From NCBI GenBank assembly GCA_946479515.1, contig CAMLGF010000008.1:1-64000 (forward strand): a DNA stretch of 64,000 nucleotides, given 5' to 3'. The position numbers and the translations under genes are program-made. The notes under the pieces are model-generated. The model was not told the DNA's origin, made no database searches, and saw only the letters and a list, made by a program, of their open reading frames with translations. This document shows positions 60,577 through 64,000 of this stretch, one piece after another. The stretch comes from an uncultured Pseudomonadota bacterium (lineage in GTDB: Bacteria; Pseudomonadota; Gammaproteobacteria; Steroidobacterales; Steroidobacteraceae). The number at the start of each line of letters is the position of its first letter. The first letter of the stretch is position 1.

Positions 60577-60630
60577 TTGTGACACCCGCATCCACCCGCC
60601 GGGCCGCAACTGGGCAATAATCCCCCGCCT

Positions 60631-61533
60631 ATGTTGCGCGTCGGCTTCCTCGGTCTCGGCGCCATGGGCATTCCCATGGCGAAAAACCTGCATCGTGCAG
60701 GCCTGCTTCACTCGGTCTGGAACCGCAGTGCGGACAAGGCGCGCGCCTTGGCAGCGGAGCTGGGCGTAGCGGCCCCCGAATCGCTGGCCGAGTTCGCCGC
60801 CGCGCTCGATGTGGTCGTGATCTGCGTGTCCGCCGATGCCGACGTGCGCGCCGTCGTCGCAGGCATCGCCCCTGCACTGTCGCGGCGAAGCGCTGGTGCG
60901 CAGGCCCTGGTCATCGACTGTTCCACCGTCAGCGCCGACACCGCGCGCTGGGCAGAGAGCCATCTCGCGCAACACGGCGCGCGGTTCCTGGACGCGCCCG
61001 TCAGCGGCGGCGTCGAGGGCGCGCAGAAGGCAACCCTGGCGATCATGTGCGGCGGCAAGCCCGAGACCTACGAGATGGCCCGGCCCGTGCTCGCCGCCAT
61101 GGGCAAGACCATCGAGTACTTCGGCCCAGCGGGCAGCGGCCAGGCCACCAAGGCCACGAATCAGATCATGTGCGCGGGCATCATCCGCGCCTGCGCCGAG
61201 GCCATGGCCTTTGCCGAGGCGCACCAGCTGCCGCTCGAGCGGGTGGTGAACACGCTCGGCGCCGGCGCCGGCTCGAGCTGGTACTTCGTCCACCGCGCGC
61301 CGAACATGGTCCGCGGCAGCTATCCGGCCGGCTTTCGCGTGAAGCTGCACGCCAAGGATCTCGGCATCTGCCGCGACATGGCGGCCCGCTTCGGCGTGCA
61401 CCTGCCGGTGGTCGACGCCATGCTCGAGGAATATGCCGAGCTGATTGCGCAGGGGCACGGCGACGAGGACATCTCCGCCACGCATCGCCTGAAGCAGGCA
61501 TTGTTCAGGGGCGCCAAGCCCGCCAGCCCATGA
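60631..61533 (+). CDS. Beta-hydroxyacid dehydrogenase (3-HIBDH / tartronate semialdehyde reductase family)
   Basis: A 300-residue NAD(P)-dependent oxidoreductase. N-terminal GFLGLGAMGIPMAKNL is the dinucleotide-binding motif, FLDAPVSGGVEGAQKATLAI the substrate-binding block, and GSGQATKATNQ contains the catalytic lysine. Candidates include 3-hydroxyisobutyrate, tartronate semialdehyde and glyoxylate/succinic semialdehyde reductases; sequence alone does not decide. Its last four bases overlap the histidine kinase start (ATGA), an unexpected partner for a metabolic enzyme. Confidence 0.92.
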   Translation: MLRVGFLGLGAMGIPMAKNLHRAGLLHSVWNRSADKARALAAELGVAAPESLAEFAAALDVVVICVSADADVRAVVAGIAPALSRRSAGAQALVIDCSTVSADTARWAESHLAQHGARFLDAPVSGGVEGAQKATLAIMCGGKPETYEMARPVLAAMGKTIEYFGPAGSGQATKATNQIMCAGIIRACAEAMAFAEAHQLPLERVVNTLGAGAGSSWYFVHRAPNMVRGSYPAGFRVKLHAKDLGICRDMAARFGVHLPVVDAMLEEYAELIAQGHGDEDISATHRLKQALFRGAKPASP

Positions 61534-62612
61534 AGCCCGCGCCGCAGGCCGAGGATGCCGGTCAGCTCTATCTACCCAATTTCTGCTCGGCGTCCGCGGT
61601 GCTGGCCATCGTGCTCATCTGCGAGCTGACGGCGCTGCTGCTGTCACTGGCGCGCAACACCGGCGCGCTCGGCTTCTGGGCAGACCTGGGCCTCACTTCC
61701 ATGTTCCTGCTGTGGATCGCGCTGTGCGGCGCGGCCATGCTCTGCCTGATGCGCGGCTACCTCAATCGGCAGACCGTGGCCGTGGGTTCCGCGCTGGTGC
61801 TCGGCCTCACCGTGGCGCTGGTGGTGGTCATTTCCTGGCTCGCCTGGTACTTCGGCAGCGCCGATGGCGATGGCTGGCTCGCCGGCAGCGCCATGTTCAC
61901 CGCCGATACCTGGACCTTCCTGCTGCGCAATGCGGGCATCACCTTCGTGGTCACCGCCCTGGCGCTTCGCTACTTCTACGTGACGCACCTCTGGCGTCAC
62001 AACGTGGAGCTGCAGGCCCGTGCGCGCGTGCACGCGCTGCAGGCGCGCATCCGTCCGCATTTCCTGTTCAACAGCATGAACACCATCGCCGCGCTCACGC
62101 GCAGCAACCCGGCTCGGGCCGAGGAAGCCGTGCAGGACCTCGCCGACCTGTTCCGCGCCAATCTCAACGAGAAGCGCAACGAGATCCGTCTCGCCGAGGA
62201 AATCGACGTGGCGCGAACGTACCAGCGCATGGAACAGCTGCGGCTCGGCGAGCGGCTGCGCGTCGAGTGGAAGATAGACCCCCTGCCACCAAACGCGTTG
62301 GTGCCCGGGTTGATCCTGCAGCCGCTGCTCGAGAACGCGATCTATCACGGTATCGAGCCGCGGGCGGACGGCGGGGTCGTGACGGTGACCGGCGAGTTCG
62401 CCAAGGGCATGATCACGGTGGTGGTGCGCAACCCGGTGCCCGCGGCCAATCTCACCATGCGCGACGGCAATCGCCTGGCGCTGGCCAACATCAAGGAGCG
62501 CCTCGAACTCATGTACGGCGAGCGCTCCACCGTGAAGGCGGGCCGGTTCGACGAGGAGTACATCGTGACGCTGCGCTTCCCGTTCAGCGAAACCTCGACT
62601 GCCTCGTCATGA
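61530..62612 (+). CDS. LytS/AlgZ-family sensor histidine kinase
   Basis: A 360-residue membrane kinase. Four to six hydrophobic segments fill residues 20-150. The HisKA-like His_kinase (LytS) block is QARIRPHFLFNSMNTIAAL, with phosphoacceptor His177. The ATP-binding C-terminal domain has LLENAIYHGIEPR and the G box region LALANIKERLELMYG. The arrangement with a LytTR regulator 46 bp later matches AlgZ/FimS-AlgR of Pseudomonas. It is translationally coupled to the preceding dehydrogenase gene. The signal is unknown. Confidence 0.93.
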   Translation: MKPAPQAEDAGQLYLPNFCSASAVLAIVLICELTALLLSLARNTGALGFWADLGLTSMFLLWIALCGAAMLCLMRGYLNRQTVAVGSALVLGLTVALVVVISWLAWYFGSADGDGWLAGSAMFTADTWTFLLRNAGITFVVTALALRYFYVTHLWRHNVELQARARVHALQARIRPHFLFNSMNTIAALTRSNPARAEEAVQDLADLFRANLNEKRNEIRLAEEIDVARTYQRMEQLRLGERLRVEWKIDPLPPNALVPGLILQPLLENAIYHGIEPRADGGVVTVTGEFAKGMITVVVRNPVPAANLTMRDGNRLALANIKERLELMYGERSTVKAGRFDEEYIVTLRFPFSETSTASS

Positions 62613-62658
62613 ACGGCCGGACGCAGCCGCGTGCACCCGTCGATTACACTCTGCGAAC

Positions 62659-63396
62659 ATGAGTCTGCGTGTGCTCATCGTCGACGACGAGCCGCCGGCG
62701 CGCGAACGGCTGCGCTCCATGCTGCTCGAATCCGGGGATTTCGAGGTGGCCGGCGAGGCGGGCAATGGCGAGCAGGCCCTGGCCCTGGTCGACAAGCTGG
62801 TCCCGGACATCGTGCTGCTCGACGTGCGCATGCCCGGAGTCGACGGCCTCGAGATTGCGCGCCAGCTCGCGACGCTGGCCGAACCACCGGCGGTGATCTT
62901 CACCACCGCATTCGACGAATACGCACTGCAGGCATTCGACTCGCAGGCCATTGCCTACCTGCTCAAGCCGATCCGCGCGGAGAAGCTCAGGTCCGCGCTC
63001 GCCAAGGCGGGCCGGCTGACGCGTCCGCAGCTGCAGCAGGTGGCAAGCGCGGCGCGCGAGCCGGTGCACCGCAGTCACATCGGCGTGCGCGGCCGCGACG
63101 GTCTGAAGCTCATCCCGGTGGAGGAAGTGCTGTGCTTCCACGCCGATCAGAAGTACACCACCGTCAGGCATCTCAAGGGCGAGGATCTCATCGAAGATTC
63201 CCTGAAAACGCTCGAAGAGGAATTCGCCGCCAGCTTCGTGCGCATTCACCGCAATGCGCTGGTCAACACGCGCTATCTCGAGCGCATCGCGCGCGACCCC
63301 GGCGGCCAGCACTTCGTGCACCTGCGCGGCCTGGCCGAACCGTTGGAAGTCAGCCGCCGCATGGCCGGCGATCTCAAGGATCGCTTTCGCATCTAG
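62659..63396 (+). CDS. LytTR-family response regulator (AlgR-like)
   Basis: A 245-residue response regulator. The receiver domain has DDEPPARERL, phosphoacceptor D55 in LLDVRMPGVDG, and K in YLLKPI. The LytTR DNA-binding domain covers about 145-243 (GLKLIPVEEVLCFHADQKYT; SFVRIHRNALVNTRYLERI). Very close in layout to AlgR, which controls alginate, twitching and virulence in Pseudomonas. The targets here are unknown. ATG 62659 has no strong ribosome site. Confidence 0.94.
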   Translation: MSLRVLIVDDEPPARERLRSMLLESGDFEVAGEAGNGEQALALVDKLVPDIVLLDVRMPGVDGLEIARQLATLAEPPAVIFTTAFDEYALQAFDSQAIAYLLKPIRAEKLRSALAKAGRLTRPQLQQVASAAREPVHRSHIGVRGRDGLKLIPVEEVLCFHADQKYTTVRHLKGEDLIEDSLKTLEEEFAASFVRIHRNALVNTRYLERIARDPGGQHFVHLRGLAEPLEVSRRMAGDLKDRFRI

Positions 63397-63406
63397 CAGG
63401 CTGTAC

Positions 63407-64000
63407 TCACCGCGGCCCCTCGAACGGGCCGGCCACTCGCAATTGCACGCCTGCGACGGCGTGCTTTGCCAGCCAGTGATGCAGCCGACTGCCGTCGTCG
63501 GGAGATTCCACTTCGAGGATGCCGCTGCCTGCCGCCACGACCGGCAGGCGCTCGACGTCGCCCGCGTGCTCATGAACGTCGACGAACTGCCCTGGCCGCG
63601 CCGGCAGGGTCAGATCGAGAAAGCGCAGCCGCAAGCGCAGCGTACCGAGTGCCAGCCACTCGATCGCCACCAATTCGCATTGCGCGGCATGCGCGGCGCG
63701 CGCCGGCACGCGCCGCACCTCCAGCGCCAGCGCGCTGCGCGGCTGCGCCTGGCAGAGCAGAACCTCGCCACGCGCGATCTCCTCGGCCGTGATGCCGGGG
63801 GGCGTGCCGTGCGGATACTCGATCTGCCCCGCGAGCAGCTTCGACTTGCAGGATGCGCAGCGCCCCGCCCGGCAACTGTGCGCAATGGCGATGCCGGCGG
63901 AAAGCGCCGCGGCCAACAGGTTTTCGCCGGGCGGCACCCGAATCCGGTGGCCGCCCGGCTCGATGCGGACGTCGAATCCTTCGCTGGGGGCCTCGCTCAG
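63407..64000 (-). CDS. 2Fe-2S ferredoxin-domain protein, 3' part (5' end outside window)
   Basis: The last 197 codons of a gene entering from the right edge. Residues ~20-105 of the visible part form a plant-type ferredoxin domain; HSCRAGRCASC gives CX4CX2C and the fourth cysteine is in LLCQAQP. A short segment resembling the beginning of a ferredoxin-reductase FAD domain follows (RFLDLTLPARPGQFVDV). The protein stops there, after VAGPFEGPR, without the RxYS/T flavin motif or an NAD-binding domain. Family knowledge suggests relatives of AscD or phenol-hydroxylase reductases; here it looks like a truncated or specialised electron carrier. Confidence 0.8.
   Translation of the reverse strand: MSEAPSEGFDVRIEPGGHRIRVPPGENLLAAALSAGIAIAHSCRAGRCASCKSKLLAGQIEYPHGTPPGITAEEIARGEVLLCQAQPRSALALEVRRVPARAAHAAQCELVAIEWLALGTLRLRLRFLDLTLPARPGQFVDVHEHAGDVERLPVVAAGSGILEVESPDDGSRLHHWLAKHAVAGVQLRVAGPFEGPR

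Noticed and set aside
1..64000. CRISPR arrays, prophage, insertion sequences, rRNA, riboswitches, plasmid or chromosomal origin
   Set aside because: No regularly spaced repeats, transposase, integrase, phage structural genes or recognisable riboswitch cores were seen in reading both strands.

Overview
The window is a dense, GC-rich (about two thirds G+C by eye) chromosomal segment of a Proteobacterium, most likely a gammaproteobacterium on the Xanthomonadales/Nevskiales/Steroidobacterales side. Reasons: an N-acyl-ornithine transcarbamylase replaces ordinary OTCase in the arginine cluster; the orders polA-engB-cytochrome c4-dsbA, ubiK-comM-glnK-amtB and algZ-algR are gammaproteobacterial; LptM, TamAB and YdbH/YdbL homologues imply a normal LPS outer membrane. 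I see no prophage, IS transposase, CRISPR or rRNA. There is one tRNA. Taxonomy is inferred from gene content only.

Layout. 1-4.3 kb: the 5' part of gltB and an EamA transporter. 4.4-9.4 kb: a secreted HExxH/TPR protein, small hypotheticals and a DUF924 gene enclosed by a 42-bp inverted repeat pair. 8.4-12.2 kb: an apparent operon of an active/inactive M16 peptidase pair and a CDF metal transporter. 12.2-12.7 kb: a compact putative sigma54 unit with upstream inverted repeat, canonical -24/-12 promoter, small ORF and strong terminator. 12.7-25 kb: SPOR lipoprotein, bactofilin, sugar-dehydrogenase/dihaem lipoprotein, YheT-like hydrolase, a membrane-anchored response regulator, a 56-residue-repeat secreted protein, glycosyltransferase plus PAP2, and a YdbH-YdbL pair for outer-membrane lipid homeostasis. 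25-30 kb: YadGH-type ABC exporter, an orphan FlhC-like regulator divergent from an unknown gene across a perfect palindrome, NudC and NRDE. 30.5-36.8 kb: tamA-tamB-alkB, translationally coupled. 36.8-38.6 kb: two tandem exported paralogues of unknown function.

39-47.3 kb is the arginine cluster argR-argG-(P-loop protein)-argC-argD-argF'-argB-argH, with palindromic ARG boxes at argR. The genes are nearly contiguous or overlapping. No N-acetylglutamate synthase or deacylase is visible, but an uncharacterised P-loop (DUF1611/DgcN-like) protein lies between argG and argC, and the transcarbamylase looks more like the succinyl-ornithine type than the Xanthomonas acetyl-ornithine type. This is the most interesting biochemical question in the window.

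47.3-64 kb: hotdog thioesterase, small membrane protein, lptM, polA, an OmpA-like barrel, engB divergent from cytochrome c4-dsbA, corA, tRNA-Arg(CCG), a c5-like cytochrome, comM and ubiK divergent from a sigma54-type promoter driving glnK-amtB, a DUF4124 protein, a beta-hydroxyacid dehydrogenase coupled to an AlgZ/AlgR-type two-component pair, and the 3' part of a 2Fe-2S ferredoxin-domain protein at the right edge.

Across the window a word of the form RGTAGWTWG recurs in several reading frames and always with T where the normal codon would have C. It could be a methylation footprint or a systematic sequencing error.
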